A DNA stretch of 64,000 bases from Panaeolus papilionaceus (GCA_015501605.1 JADNRZ010000008.1:1426001-1490000), one strand, 5' to 3'. Shown: positions 42,211 through 56,354, counted from the stretch's first letter. Translations and numbers: made by a program. Notes: generated by a model not told the origin, from the sequence alone.

Positions 42211-43984
42211 TCAGAGGAGCTCCATAGCTTCCGCTAAATAATAATTTGCGGCCAAAGAAACAAAGTATCAGCACATGAATTGAACAAATGATACCCAAAA
42301 TCGATAACTCACGTTCCTCTCCTTCAAAATTCAACTCTGAATCAGAGCACCCATCAACAAGTATAGTCAAAATATCCTCATAATCATCGTATCCCGGATT
42401 GTACTCTCGAGCACCATTCACAGACGGCTTGGTCCAATTATCATTCCGCTCCGCTGCCCATCCACGAATCGCCGCAAACTCTTCTCCACTCAAACGACCA
42501 TCATTCTTCATATCCGTCACCATAAAAAGCAGAGAAGTTACCAACTCTGCCTCTGTCCTCACGCGCATCTGCCCCCTCTCAACGCTATCCTCATTCGGCT
42601 TCATACGAATATCCCACCCCCCGAACTCGGACACGATCCTGGAGATGAGTCCGCATACCTGCTTGTGTGTCACAGGCGACCCAGCCTCGTTAGCGTACCC
42701 TCCTTTGTACCAGTCCCGCTTTTGACACTCCCGACTGCAGTACCTGACTGCGTAGCAACCAGCGCAGTTTCGAAGAGGCTTGTAGGCATCAACAAAGGCT
42801 GGGCATCCGACGGTTGTGCAGGTGTAGAAACACCGAGACGTGTAGATGGCCAGGGCAATGTCTCTGCAGTCGGGGGGTAAAAGTGGGGAGGTGTCCTCTT
42901 CATTTTCAGACTCGGTTTCGCGAGCCTCTTCGTCTTCGAAGATGATGGCGGGGTGCAGAAACATGGCGGGGTAGGGTGGTAAATCCATTCGGTACTTTCG
43001 GAAGGTTCTTTGTGCGAGTCGTTGCGTGTCGGAGATCATATCTGGTAGTGGTCGACTTTTGAGTTTGAGATCTGCAACGTAAGGACTCTCGAGAATGTAA
43101 ATCATCATCGAGAGGAGCTGAACTGTCTTCGTTTCTGAACCCTTGACCAGAGACTTTACGGGATGCTGACCCTGGGGACCAGCGACGATTCCAGTCATGA
43201 ACCCGACAAAGCTTGATCCGTGGCTGAAGAAATCCGCCATCGGTCTGCTGACAATGTCGGTTGGATTGCTGTTCACAACGTTGTCAATGACGTGTCGCAT
43301 GTGGCGGACGAAGATGTTGTTTGTGACGTCGTGTTTGTCGAAAGGTGTATACATGAGCGGACCGCAGACCTTGAAAATACGAAAAGCCCAATGTGTGACG
43401 CAGGACTGGGGAAAGATTCGATACCACTGCAAGAGGCTTTTCGTGAGCTCCTCGGGTCCAAAAGGCATAATTTCGGAAGTGTTTTTGGGCCATTTCTTCC
43501 ACGTCCCTTTGCAAATGGCGATGGAGCTAATTTCGTACATTGTGTTGGCGAGTTCGTTGAAAATGCTCTCCAAAAACGCGTTCGTGATTACACTCGCAGG
43601 GGCTTCATGGTTAGGCGATATCATTCCAGTGCAAAAGTCGTGATAACTCAACAACTCCTCGTCCATGTTGGCCGTATCGAATGAGCATTCCGACAAGTCG
43701 TCCAGCATAGCCTTTATTTCGTCGTCGGTGCGTCGTTCTGCTACGAGAAAATTGTGTAGCGTGGCGTGCATAGCGTCCCGTTTGGCAGCATACTGTGGTA
43801 TTTGGAAACCACTTAATTCGCGAATCAAGGCAATGGCTACAGTCAAGGTTTGGGCGCAGAGTAACGGCTTTTGGGGGTCGCGAAGTGCCGTTGTGATGAT
43901 TGAAATAACGCGCCCAGCGGCAGGACGTTGGACCGTCACAGGGGAGACGGTGGCTGCACGAGATCCGCGTTTTTTGACCTTCAT
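42211..43984 (-). CDS. MYND zinc-finger protein with an EF-hand-like loop (564 residues)
   Basis: ATG 43984 (MKVKKRGSRAATVSP). Exon 1 runs 43984-42313; a 79-nt intron (gtgagt...tttag) leads to an 8-codon last exon ending PEAMELL at 42211. Residues about 1-340 are helical and unassigned (KWPKNTSEIMPFGPEEL, FRIFKVCGPLMYTPFDKHD). Residues about 385-450 form a MYND-type zinc finger: CTTVGCPAF...CAGCYAVRYCSRECQKRDW...HKQVC. Behind it lies DMKNDGRLSGEE, a textbook 12-residue EF-hand loop (D-x-K-x-D-G-x-L-S-x-x-E), unpaired. MYND fingers bind Pro-rich peptides of partner proteins; the cellular role is unknown. The adjacent degenerate copy shows tandem duplication followed by loss. Confidence 0.82.
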
Positions 43985-44780
43985 AGTTATAGGGCGAGTA
44001 TCAAGAGATTAATCTGTGTTTAAGAGTGTTTTAACGCGTCGCGACGTGTCTGGCTTTTCAAGTCAACATGAATTTAAGTGGCCACTGAGCGAGATACTAT
44101 TCAGTTAATACGCACCAAAAGTATTTCCTTTATCAATTATACAGGCCGGTGATACCCCTTCTGTAGGCGTCCTGGTTATCTTTCGTGAAACTGAAATCTG
44201 ATTATGGATGAGGAGGAGCGCAACAACCAAGATTTCGAACTCAGCCGCTGGGTCGCGAACTAGCGACATTGAAATTGGTTCGGATCTTATCTTAATAATA
44301 ATCTTATCAACACGCGTCGCTCAGGGCGCTTCATCCATGCCCTCTGTCGCTTTATGTCGCATTCGAGAAATAATTGACAAAATATGGCTCCGTATATACA
44401 CCTTTAAGGAATTTTAATTGAGTCTTTCGAAATTCGTGCAGTCCCAAACCCGGAAACCTGGCTCGGAAGAGTGAAATCCCAGTCACTTTGGACGATACTA
44501 TCAGGATCTGACAGTTTTTGAATCATTAGGACTGCCCATGACTTGAACAGTCCGCGCGGTTTAGGATTTGTTTTTTTTTGGTATTTTATATCGGGTTGCA
44601 CTGTCGAGCCTTGCACGAGTCGGCTATCTTGATATCTGGGTAATTCAGTCGAGTAACAAATTATTCGGTGCATAACTTTAAATACTTACAGGAAGAATTG
44701 CATTAGCGGTGCTCTGATTTTATATAGAAAAAAAAAAATTGCGCATGGCTCAGAGCATATTTGGAGTAATACACGAACCA
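43985..44780. other. Upstream region of the MYND gene, otherwise empty
   Basis: Mostly AT-rich. A minus-strand frame at 44404-44673 has no supporting motif or splice continuity. Confidence 0.35.
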
Positions 44781-44789
44781 AAATAAATA

Positions 44790-44844
44790 TTGAGCTCCGT
44801 AGAGCTACCACTCCGGGAAAGCGTGTCATCCTTGTGCAGGGGCC

Positions 44845-44875
<31 letters not shown>

Positions 44876-44899
44876 TTCGTATGTCACCCCGAAGGGGAC
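44790..44899 (-). ncRNA. U6: U6 spliceosomal snRNA
   Basis: The minus strand reads a 5' hairpin (GTCCCCTTCGGGG at 44899 downward), then AAATTGGAACGATACAGAG with the invariant ACAGAGA box, GAAGATTAGCATGGCCCCTG (U4/U6 pairing and catalytic AGC) and CACAAGGATGACACGC (internal stem-loop). These blocks are nearly identical across eukaryotic U6. The sequence continues with CCCGGAGTGGT and a 3' hairpin AGCTC-TACG-GAGCT (44806-44793), then AT/T-rich sequence suited to RNA polymerase III termination (TTTT at about 44783-44780). The exact 3' end is estimated. Confidence 0.88.
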
Positions 44900-46529
44900 A
44901 TAAATCAAGGGTATGGATACCGTAGGCTTAAATTGAGTTTTGTATTTTGGTTGGTTGACGGGGTAAAATTGTGACGCACTGTCCAAGGTGCTGTCACTTC
45001 CGTGACCAATCACGAACTTGGTCTCAACCCCTCAACAACCCTTTGCGCAGAACCACCATTTGGCCACCATTGAACCTGAAAATTTTGCATGATTTTATGG
45101 ATTGATTCCTTATACTGGGATGGAACACGATTGATACTACAAAGAATTGACCTGCATAGGCTTCCACGTTCAGTTGGTTGTGTTCTGGGCTAATTTATAT
45201 TTCTGGCAACTTTCTAGACATTCTCCGACTCCGAATCCTCCGCTTCTCAGTGAAAGGAACTTGAACTGCGCCGGTCACTGTATTGGAAAGCCGCTCTTTG
45301 TGGATACCATACTCAAGAATCTGCTTTTGGATATGCCTGGAATTGCTGCGAGTTATCTTCGCCTTTACTAACTAATGGGCACGGAATCAACTGGCGCTTG
45401 TCTAAGGTTCCGTACCTACCAAGTTTCAGGTCTCGATTTTCCATGCGCGTACCATGAACCACCATATCCCACAATGAATACGCCCAATGTCTATTTTTAC
45501 TTTACCCTACTCAGCTCCTCCACCCAGAACAAAACCAACGAAGTCTATGTTCCTCGTCCCTGCCTTCCCTCTTCTAATCACCGAAAAGAACAAGAGAAGC
45601 AATGTGGCGACCTAGAGCGCAATTCTAACGTTTTATTCACCTCTCAGTGTCGGGATGATGCAAAATATCCTTTCTGTTCTTCTTTCGCGGCTTTTGAAAT
45701 TATGCTTTTGGCTTCTTGAACTTCTTACATGCGCTCCTTCGTGTAGCCGGGGCAAGGGATCATTTTGGATCACATGTGCTGGTAGTTCCAGCGCTACAAG
45801 CATCATTGGGACGATCTTTGTCTTGTGCTTCAACGTTGATGATCATTCGGGTGCGCTGGCCTATCTAGGATACATTGACCGTGACGATTTGTCTATCTTC
45901 AGATAGCAGCGATGTGATGTATTGTCAGCTGTTTGAGTGTATGACTGACTTGCAAGTTGACACACTAATTTTATCATTGATCTTATAGTTCGCAGGTCTG
46001 GGATCCGTACTTGATCAAGGTGAGTCGAGACTCACTATTAACGTCGATTTTTTTTTATTGATCAGAGCCTCTCACTATATGTCTATCTCAATGGAAGCAC
46101 TTTACCTGTCAAGATAGCTTATCGCAGATCCTCACTCGCCAGCTTCTCGTGAATTCTTTCTTCATCCTCGCTCTGTCGGTTATCACCAGCCTACGCTGTC
46201 CGACAAGTCATTGAAACAGATAGCGTACCTTTGCGGTCCGGTCATGGGCACGTTGACAATCAGGATCCCTGTATAATCTGTCGTTTTACAGAAGGCTATG
46301 GTATGCACATCGTTTCATCCTCTGATGACTAATAGCAGTTCGAGCATCCAGGTGTGCATTGCGACATCACCGTATGCCATGTGGATCTTTAGGGATAATT
46401 CTGGCTTTACCATCAGCAAGGTCGAAGATCGCCAGTAGGACATACTAAATAAATGTGAAGGGCATCGTATAAGAGGATTGTTCAAACCGCCTCAACAGCC
46501 CCTCAGTGGCCACCTCATCGCCGTTGGTG
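44900..46529. other. U6 upstream region and gene-free DNA
   Basis: Upstream of U6 (44900-44980 on the minus strand) lies AT-rich promoter-like sequence. Plus-strand frames at 45147-45906 are not supported. No RNA gene other than U6 was recognised. Confidence 0.35.
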
Positions 46530-48497
<1,968 letters not shown>

Positions 48498-48725
48498 ATG
48501 AATTTGAAGACCATTGTAGTATTTCTGGGTGCATGGAGGGATAACGGTTCTTTGTGGGATTTCTTCACTTGACGATGATAGCATAAATGATTTGATATAT
48601 AAATTGTACATACAAAGGGTGCGAGGAGCACTGGGCACTAAATCCAAGCACTTATTTTCTCTCTTGCATTTTATCCAGACCCCTCTGCTCGAACTGCTCA
48701 TCGCCTCGCCAACAAAGTGTATAAA

Positions 48726-49633
48726 TCAAGCGCCGACACCGATAGCCTTGAGGTATCCCACTCTGTGTGGGTTAGCATCCGTTTGCTCGCCCCGGTTATG
48801 AGGGATCCATTTAGGCTCGTCCTGTCGTGCCATGCGCATCAACATAGATTAGATTAGAGATTCATTCGTTCTCAGTGATTCAGGGTGAAATGACGCACCT
48901 GGAACAACCGCATTGATTGAATGGCGTTTTTCTCATCTAGTGTAAAGCGGTGGTAGATCCCTGCGGGGAGGACGATGAGGTCCCCCGGTTCGACTGCGAG
49001 ACGGATCCATGCATCTGTGGGCATTTCTGGATGATTGGTTTTTAATGAGGAATCAAGAACAATGGGTGGCAGTTAGTGGGACTGGATTGTGAGGTGAGTG
49101 GGTGGTGAGGCGTACCGCGGACATCGAAGAAACCGCTTCCTGAGAGGACGTAGCGGATCTCTTCGTCTTCGTGCATGTGTCTAGATAACATATTGGAGTT
49201 GTGGTTAGCTGGTGAATGGTTTGTAGGGATGTGAAGGCGTACTCTTCGAAGAAGGTCTTGATCTTTTCTTCATAGATCTACCAGAAAAAGGAAGAAACAT
49301 CATCAGTATCGTCCCATCACCCTAACCAATCCCCTCCTCCAACAAAATCCAAATCACCACAACAAAAATCACAAAAAATGACCAAACGCGCAATAAAACA
49401 GACCACCCACTTACATCTCCCATACCCGCCTTGCTCACATTAATCATATCTCGATTCTTATATCCCTTCTCCTTAGCCAACGCATCGATCTTGGGCTCGT
49501 GGCCCTCGACAGGGATGTGCCAGTACTTGACGTTGATAGAGACAAGCGTTTCTGTTGAGACAGGGCGCGAGGGCATGTAGTCGTGCGGGAGACGTTGATC
49601 GCCTGGGATGTTGTCGTAGTAGTATGCGCGCAT
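48726..49633 (-). CDS. ADI1: Acireductone dioxygenase, methionine salvage
   Basis: ATG 49633 ([19 protein letters not shown]). Exon 1 ends at 49415 (GMGD|gtaagt). Further exons give [52 protein letters not shown]...[14 protein letters not shown] and [31 protein letters not shown], with the stop at 48726. All junctions are in frame. The cupin metal ligands are visible: HMHEDEE (two His and a Glu) and YHR (His). The enzyme converts acireductone to 4-methylthio-2-oxobutanoate plus formate (Fe form), the last oxidative step of the methionine salvage pathway. The length of about 180 residues is normal. A GTCACGTGAC palindrome lies 160 bp upstream. The gene is complete and likely functional; a broken copy exists at 23598-24300. 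Confidence 0.93.
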
Positions 49634-50568
49634 TGTGCTATGAGGTGGTTGTGTGGGTTGTGGGGTTGATGAGGGAGGTGGTGGTGGTATGAGATTGAGA
49701 ATGTCAAGTGCCGACCTCGGATTGGACGGTCAATGAATGGATGACATTGATATAAATATTAAAATAATCCCAAGCTCCCTGAGGCACCGGTGCCGTCACG
49801 TGACGCGGTTCCCAACGCTGGTGCTCCCTCCATTTCAAGCGCGCGTTTTTGTCTCAAATGCGCGCTCGCTCTTGCTCCGGCCCGAGTTGGTGCTTGTTTT
49901 GTACATTTCGGTAGATACTCGATAATTTCATTCTTTTGTGTCCATATTTGTGTGAAATGAGAGCTAAAACCGGTCATCCACCGGAGTGCTACCCTCACAG
50001 GGGCTATTACAGAGACACCCTCTCCCCATCGAAACTCCTGCTTCCCTAGACAACTTAAGCTCATGGGTAGTGTCTAAAGATGTTTAATATATGGTAGGCA
50101 TACTCGAATAGCCTTTGTTTTTACTTAGAATGGCATCCCTACATCCAAAAGTTGGTCCCCTTATGGGGGCATGGTGTATTGGTGACATTGACAACTCCCA
50201 TTTACTTTTTAAATCTATACGACGTTAAATAATTTTGTGAGCCGGGACTTTTAAATGCGAGCACATCGTCTACACATTGAGCGCTTATTGAGCGCTTAGC
50301 CTGCATGTCGTAATCGGATTTTCCTTGGCTTCAGCAAAACACGCAGCATGAGCATGCTTCGAAGTAGAGTCTAGAGTTGTATTAGTGACTCCCTATATTA
50401 TAATTTTCTTTAATTTAACTTAAACAATCATTGTGTACATCGCTGAGAGCGTCTACACGTACTAGTGCTATTCCATCCAGCACAGCTGGTGGAGTCTCTT
50501 AACTTCGTTCATGAATGAAAATTAATGATAATAAGGAGGGGTTAATGAAGAGCGATATACCGATATAC
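49634..50568. other. ARD promoter and intergenic region
   Basis: The 5' leader of ARD is CA/GT-rich. Past about 49,950 the sequence is AT-rich with no gene recognised. Confidence 0.4.
49795..49804. promoter_or_regulatory. GTCACGTGAC E-box upstream of ARD
   Basis: A perfect 10-bp palindrome centred 165 bp before the ARD start. TCACGTGA is the site bound by Cbf1-type bHLH factors, which in yeast regulate sulphur-amino-acid genes. The match between site and pathway supports a regulatory role, but this is inference. Confidence 0.5.
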
Positions 50569-52167
50569 CTACGTAGATGGCCACTCTACATAGTCTAACT
50601 CTATTGGCTTCTCAGTCGGCTTCCATCCCTCGGGCAAAGACAGGAATAACTCCAGCATGTCAGGACTACACCGCGCGCCATTGTAAATTGCCGCCTGTTC
50701 CCACCATTCCGCCCCAATCGAATCCGTCCCAATAATCTCTTCCGGACCCACCGAATTACCTCTCACTAGCACCTCTGCTTTCCTCACCGAAGACATCTTC
50801 CATCCATCACCACCTTTTTTGACTGCTGCTAAAATGCCAAGATTGACACCAGTCTCTCTCGCTTTCGCTTTTAAAGCCTCGAGGTATTTTGGATTTGGAC
50901 TCTGTTCCGCCTCAGCAACGAGGTATGCGTCTGGAGATGTGTCAACGAGGAGTTGGTCGAAGAGTTGCGCGAAATCAGCGAAAATGGCGGCTCTCAGGCA
51001 GGATGTTCGCATCTCCGGGACACGCTCAGAAAGCGCCTTGTATGTCGCTGGCTCAGCGATATCTGGGTACCAGATCAGATAGGGAAGGCTGGATCGACCA
51101 CATAATAAAGCCCTCGAAACATCATTATTCATAATCTGACGGGCCGTGATAGCAGATTGGATAGCATCCCAGCTCTTCACATGGTATGGCTCCCCAACTG
51201 GCCTTTGCTCCTGCCCCTCCCACCATTTCGCAAAGAGCGAATTATGATAGATTCCTCGAATGATACAAATACTCTCTTTCTTGATCATCATGGGTCTTCG
51301 AAGGCGGGTGTATCTGTCAATGTTGCCATAGTAGGCTGCCATGAGAATCAGCGTGTCTTTGTTACCCGCGGGCAAATCGTTTGGAAGTGGCGAGTAGAGG
51401 AGATGAAGCATTGGGTCTTGACGAATTTTGATTTCGGTTTCAGAGATATTTTGGTCTTCAGTGATATCAAAAACCGATTCTTCAAATCCTCGGTCACTGA
51501 TCGTATCGAGGGAGTCATTGTCATCGTTGTCGTCGCCAGCGGGAACTCGCCATTTCTGTGTTTCTTGGAGTGTGGAGCGAACGGCCGTATCTCCGTCCAA
51601 TGAGCTAGGTTCAGCTTTGTCTGGGGTAATACTCCGAAAATAGTCATCCATGACTTTATACCGCACAGGTTTAGCCATAATCCATTCAAAAATGGTCGTA
51701 TTTCCCGAGTTGCGCGCCTCTTCAGCGATGTTAACCTCAGGCAAAATGTCTCGATCCAGCTCGAGAAACAACTCTGTATATCCAGCTATGGCGCAGACTC
51801 TGGCAATTTGGTAGACCATGGAAGGGAAACGGTCAAGGAGAGTACGGCACGTTTCTGAGGAGGGAAGGGAGGGGTACCAGATACAGTAAGGTACCTCTTC
51901 TGGAGAGTCCATACGATCAGGTATGTGGTTGCTCATGATCGAACGAGCATTCAGTGCTCGAGTAAAAGCTGGATAACTTGAACATCCACGCAGGATGGAT
52001 GCTTCATTTCGGGCAAAATGGTCATTGTGTCGGATTCCGTGGATGACGCACAATCTGGTCAGCTCATGACCAAGCGCGTAGGGTAGTTTAGTTCCGTGAA
52101 AAGCGTCTAGGAGAATTTGTTTCGAGGGAGAGCTACGTGAAAGCAGACGTTGCTCCAAAGAAGCCAT
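50569..52167 (-). CDS. Unidentified 532-residue protein with two related halves, intronless
   Basis: A single uninterrupted frame from ATG 52167 (MASLEQRLLSRSSPS) to 50569, unusual in a window where most genes have several introns. The two halves resemble each other. The first has CVIHGIRHNDHFARNEAS, ALNARSIMSNH, VPYCIWYPSLPSSETCRTL, RFPSM and VCAIAGYTELFLELDRD. The second has CIIRGIYHNSLFAKWWEG, ITARQIMNNDVSRAL, LPYLIWYPDIAEPATYKAL, RVPEM and AAIFADFAQLFDQLL. Between them is an acidic linker (GDDNDDNDSLDT). The helical-repeat feel suggests a structural or binding role. I recall similar proteins from filamentous ascomycetes, without an assigned function. No signal peptide or membrane segment. 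It lies tail-adjacent to the chitinase gene, 341 bp away, on the same strand. Confidence 0.72.
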   Translation of the reverse strand: MASLEQRLLSRSSPSKQILLDAFHGTKLPYALGHELTRLCVIHGIRHNDHFARNEASILRGCSSYPAFTRALNARSIMSNHIPDRMDSPEEVPYCIWYPSLPSSETCRTLLDRFPSMVYQIARVCAIAGYTELFLELDRDILPEVNIAEEARNSGNTTIFEWIMAKPVRYKVMDDYFRSITPDKAEPSSLDGDTAVRSTLQETQKWRVPAGDDNDDNDSLDTISDRGFEESVFDITEDQNISETEIKIRQDPMLHLLYSPLPNDLPAGNKDTLILMAAYYGNIDRYTRLRRPMMIKKESICIIRGIYHNSLFAKWWEGQEQRPVGEPYHVKSWDAIQSAITARQIMNNDVSRALLCGRSSLPYLIWYPDIAEPATYKALSERVPEMRTSCLRAAIFADFAQLFDQLLVDTSPDAYLVAEAEQSPNPKYLEALKAKARETGVNLGILAAVKKGGDGWKMSSVRKAEVLVRGNSVGPEEIIGTDSIGAEWWEQAAIYNGARCSPDMLELFLSLPEGWKPTEKPIELDYVEWPST

Positions 52168-52507
52168 GCTATGTGTTTCAGCTATCGATAACGGCTAGAT
52201 TCGGTCTAACAGGTCATAGTAAAGAGTCAGAAGGGACAAGATGATTCCTCATGCAGGATGGAGACATACGAAAGCTGTCGAGTCGTTACTTGCAAGTGCC
52301 ACAAGGCTTACAGGAGTTCATGCACTGGCGGTTATACGCTTTGCTGTGGACAATGGAAGTTGATTGCAAGGAAGGAATTCGCACACGTCAGTCTGATCAT
52401 GACTAGGAGAGGTCATAACACGACTAAATGAAAGAAAACAAAAATAAAATGTGCACATGACTATGAAGATACAGTCGTTAAAAATACTTTATGAACTGAA
52501 ATGTGCT
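52168..52507. other. Spacer between the 532-residue gene and the chitinase gene
   Basis: Promoter of the first and 3' flank of the second. No further feature was seen. Confidence 0.3.
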
Positions 52508-55500
52508 CTACCTGCGACACACTTTGACAAGATCAGAGACTTTATCAACAGCTCGCTTTACGTTGTCGCCCAATGTTCCAAGCTTGGCCGCGCTCATTCC
52601 TCTCTTCAAGGCAGCAGCATCCGCAAAGGCCTTGGAGCTACGCAAGGCAACACCTCCCAGCAGCAAACCAAAAATGTTCAACGCAACATTTGCGGGATCA
52701 TTGGGATTCTCGGCGATATCATAGACACCCAAAGCCGCACCACCCACTTCAGCTACCAGGGCTGCGATCCGAGCAATAACAGCCAGACCTGTCACCGCAC
52801 CGAGAGCTTCTCCCAAACCAGGCAAAACGAAGAGGAAAGCCGTCAAGATGAGCAAGATCAAGGACTCGCGTTCCTTCTGCTCAACCTCCTCCCCAATGTC
52901 GGCGACCTGTTCCATGCTATTGATAGCTTCGCTGATCATGTAGACAGGCACAACCGACCCATCGACGACATCCACCGCATAAGGGTCTGCCATTTGCAGG
53001 TCAAAATCATCGGCAATGTCGCTCAGATAATCCCGCACCCCATGCAGCTTATCCAGTGCAGAGCCAACGGAATCCTTGGGATTGGGTACTACTGCATCGC
53101 TTTTAATGGCAGGAAGACCACGGATCCACCCAAAATCGGCACAGCAGTCCGCAGGATTCTTGCACCCTAGGCAGATACCGAAGAAGAAATTATCCCAAAA
53201 CATCCAGTCGCGCATGACCTGGTATGTATCCGCGACCCAATCAAAGAATTTGTTCTCGTCCTTGGGAACGAGGTACACGCTGAACTCGTAGCCATCGGTG
53301 TCTGGAGGGCACACTCCTGTCTCGTTGTGCCATCCACCATTCCCATCAGCGCGTTGGTGGATGCAATTGAAGTACTCCGATATGTGGTTGTTGTAGATAT
53401 CCTTCATGGCCGCTTCCCAAGACTGTCGTACCGCCTTCGCATAGTAGCCAAACTTCTCGTCATAACCGTCTGCCAGGACTTGGTTGTATTTGTCCAGCGA
53501 GCCAGTCAAGTTGTTTGCGAGGGGCCGAATTACATATTGAGCAATACAATTCGGGGGAATCTTGCCTTGATCGGCAATGACGTCGTCCAAGTTTTGGTAC
53601 ACATCCGTACAAGGTGGGTAGAGGACATCTACGTCGTCGCCCAAGTGAGATGTTGTATCGAGAGCCTCGGAAAGATCGACAGCCCAATCGACAGTGCCGC
53701 CTAGATTCATCCCTTGGTATTTGGTTCGCCGAGCAGCCTTGTTGTTGTCGTCCATGTATGCCACCCATTCTGTTCCCCCATAAACTAGGATATTCTGTAA
53801 TTGATTGGCGTCATTTGTTCGCTGAATGTTTCCGCCAGCCGCGATAATAGTATTGATCTCTGCGTTCGAAATGTAACCTGCGGTATCGGTGCACTCTCCC
53901 TTCTTCGCGCCAGACTCAGGGCCAATGAAGGTGCACGACGGACCGGTGCAACCTGCCGTGCTCATCTTGAAAGATCGGCCGTAACTCGACACGCCAGTGA
54001 TGACTTTGTTGGAAGGAACACCTGCTTTCGTGATCATAGTCAGGGCATCCAGTGTTTCCGTCAGGTTGACGTGAGACCGTAAGCAGTTACCCGAAGGGCA
54101 GCCCTATGGACAAAAATTAGTTTGACGAGTGTTGCAAGGTAGGCTTGACTTACAGGGTTTGCAAAGCCAGAGCCATAGTCCCACTGACCATGGAGATCAT
54201 ATGTCATGTACACAATGTAGTCCACGACTGCAGCCATGAGTTCAGCTGGGAATCCTCGAAGATACCTACAGTTTGGATAAGTGACAACGGTAAAACATGA
54301 AAAGAAGTGCCATACCAGTAGCTCGCTGGTGCAGCAATAGACAACGACTTCGCATCTGGAAGTTCAGCCCAGACCGCAAGAAGGAAGAGCAAGTAGTTGA
54401 TTCCATCGTCCTTTTGGCCAGGAGGGATTCCTGGGATATCGGGCGCTGTGACATCTTGTTAAAGAATTGTCAAAATAGGCTTCTGAAAGAGCTCACCTCC
54501 GGGATACTCCCAGTCAAAGTCTACACCGTCCAAGCCATGCGTGTTGATGAAGGAAAGGACATTATCCTTGAACTTAAGCCGATTATCTTCAGCCAAGGCA
54601 CTGCGCAGAATGTCGTAGCTGCTTAGGTCAGTGCTGAAAGACCACCCGCCGAACGAGAGAACGCGCTTCACTCCTTTGAGGCCTTTGAAACGTTCAAATT
54701 CCTCTGGGTATGCACTGATATTGACCTTGAAATCACTGGGGTTGATAGACGCAAACGCATAGTGCACATGAGTGTAGCCTGCTCCTGCCCAATCGACCCA
54801 GTCAATGTGCGCATTCAAACATGGCCTGTCGAAATTGAAAGCCTCGAAATAGCCAATCTTGAGGTACTGTGCCGGTGGGCTGCCTTTGACGAAGTCTCGT
54901 CCACAGTGGGAGATGCAATAGTTGGGGGTTTTGGTTTTATCCTTGGTACAGAAGTCGTCGGTTGTGCCACAGAATCCCCAAATGTTGCAGCAGGCATTAA
55001 GAGGACAGGGATTGAGGTCGGCTAGAGCAGTACCATTCGTCGGGCGCTTTGTGCCAGGGACTTGTGGGCCACATTGAGCATCGGTGATTGGTGCTGGCAT
55101 TGGTGGAGTACCGGTACTGAGACAAAGAGTGAAGGCGAGTTGAAGCTTGTCGCAGCCATTCCAGTTCCACGTATTTTTGTTGAAGTCCTCGATCTTCTGT
55201 GCTGTCAGTCCAAAGTTGGCTGCAATGGCTGCGCAGTAGTCACCCGATTTTGTTGTGTACGTTGCGCAGGTTCCATCCGAATTCGGCTTTGGAGTGAGAT
55301 CTGGAAGCGATCCGGATGAGCAGCAAACACGTTGTCCAACGACTAGCGCTGAACAGAGGTTGGACTGCGGGTTGAACTTTGTAAAATCGGTGGCTGAGAT
55401 GCCGCATTTCGAAGCCAACGAGCCGCAGGAGTCACCAGAGACAACAGTGATCGTTCGGCAGTTGGCACGCGACTGGAAAACGTTCAGCAGTGAACGTCGA

Positions 55501-56354
55501 CTGGCAAGACTTGTCGTCACGTCGCTAAGTCCAGCAGCAATTGGAGGGACTTTGAATGTGACATCCTCCCAATCGCTAAACGCATCAGCACTGGGAGTCT
55601 CAGCGCATATCCCGGAAGACCACTGTTTGACAGTATTTTGAATAAACGCAATGTCGCCTGATGTGCTGACGGCAATTCCGAACGCAAAATCGGATCCACG
55701 ATCCTTGGACCCGCATAATTGGACCACCATGACATCGCCTAGTGAAGCACCCTGCTCGATGTACTCGATAAAACGGGCCAATAAAGAGGATGCGACACCG
55801 CTGTCTTTGAGATTTGAGCCCGTATATAAGCCTAGGATAACGTTGCGGGAGGAACCAAACGCAATCGTTGCACTGGTGGATGTGAGAGAGTGTGCAGCTG
55901 CAATGATATCGTCGTGTGCTTCTGCAGAGGCTGTTCCGGTAACGGCAATTTTGGCGGTTTCCTGGTGGTCCTCAGTGTTGGTAGATGTAGTCGAGACAGG
56001 AGAGGCTGCGGGTTTGGGTGTTGTTCGAAAAGAACTTGGGTTGTTTATCGTACAAGCACGAATTCTGATCCCCAAGGAAGGATCATCTAGGGAGGTGTAG
56101 ACTGGGAAGGAAATGGAGAGCGACTTGGTGCAGCTCTTCAAGTGGTCGAAACTGGCATAGGTTGGCCAGTTGATTGGATCGTCACCAAGTTCTGAACAAC
56201 TTGGAGGACATTGTTGGAAGAAGGACGGCGATATATCGCGGTTGTTTGCTTTCCAAGCAGCTATGCCATCCTGAATGTTCGTGATTGTGCGGGATGGAGG
56301 TGCCTTTGCGACCACAGACGCAACCACAAGCGGTAAAAAAATATGTGCCTTCAT
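52508..56354 (-). CDS. Large LysM/chitin-binding GH18 chitinase, killer-toxin alpha/beta type (1234 residues)
   Basis: Four exons (56354-54497, 54455-54317, 54265-54154, 54103-52508; 3705 nt) join in frame. Residues 1-17 are a signal peptide (MKAHIFLPLVVASVVAK). Residues about 60-280 are an unassigned extracellular domain. Two LysM domains follow at about 295-345 (TITVVSGDSCGSLASKCG) and 360-412 (YTTKSGDYCAAIAANFG). A Cys-rich CBM18/hevein-like domain lies at about 425-490 (CCNIWGFCGTTDDFC). The GH18 domain starts at about 500 (KIGYFEAFNFDRPC), with VLSFGGWSF and the catalytic DGVDFDWEYPG (Glu is the acid), MTYDLHGQWDYG and the barrel end VDWAVDLS. A C-terminal region of about 300 residues contains hydrophobic helices (LILLILTAFLFVLPGLGEALG). 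GH18 enzymes hydrolyse chitin. This domain order is that of subgroup C fungal chitinases, related to the alpha/beta subunits of yeast zymocin-type killer toxins. Best known in ascomycetes, so transfer is possible. All key residues are present. Confidence 0.88.

Noticed and set aside
45147..45906. Several plus-strand frames upstream of the subtilase relic
   Set aside because: No recognisable domain and no consistent exon chain; treated as non-coding.
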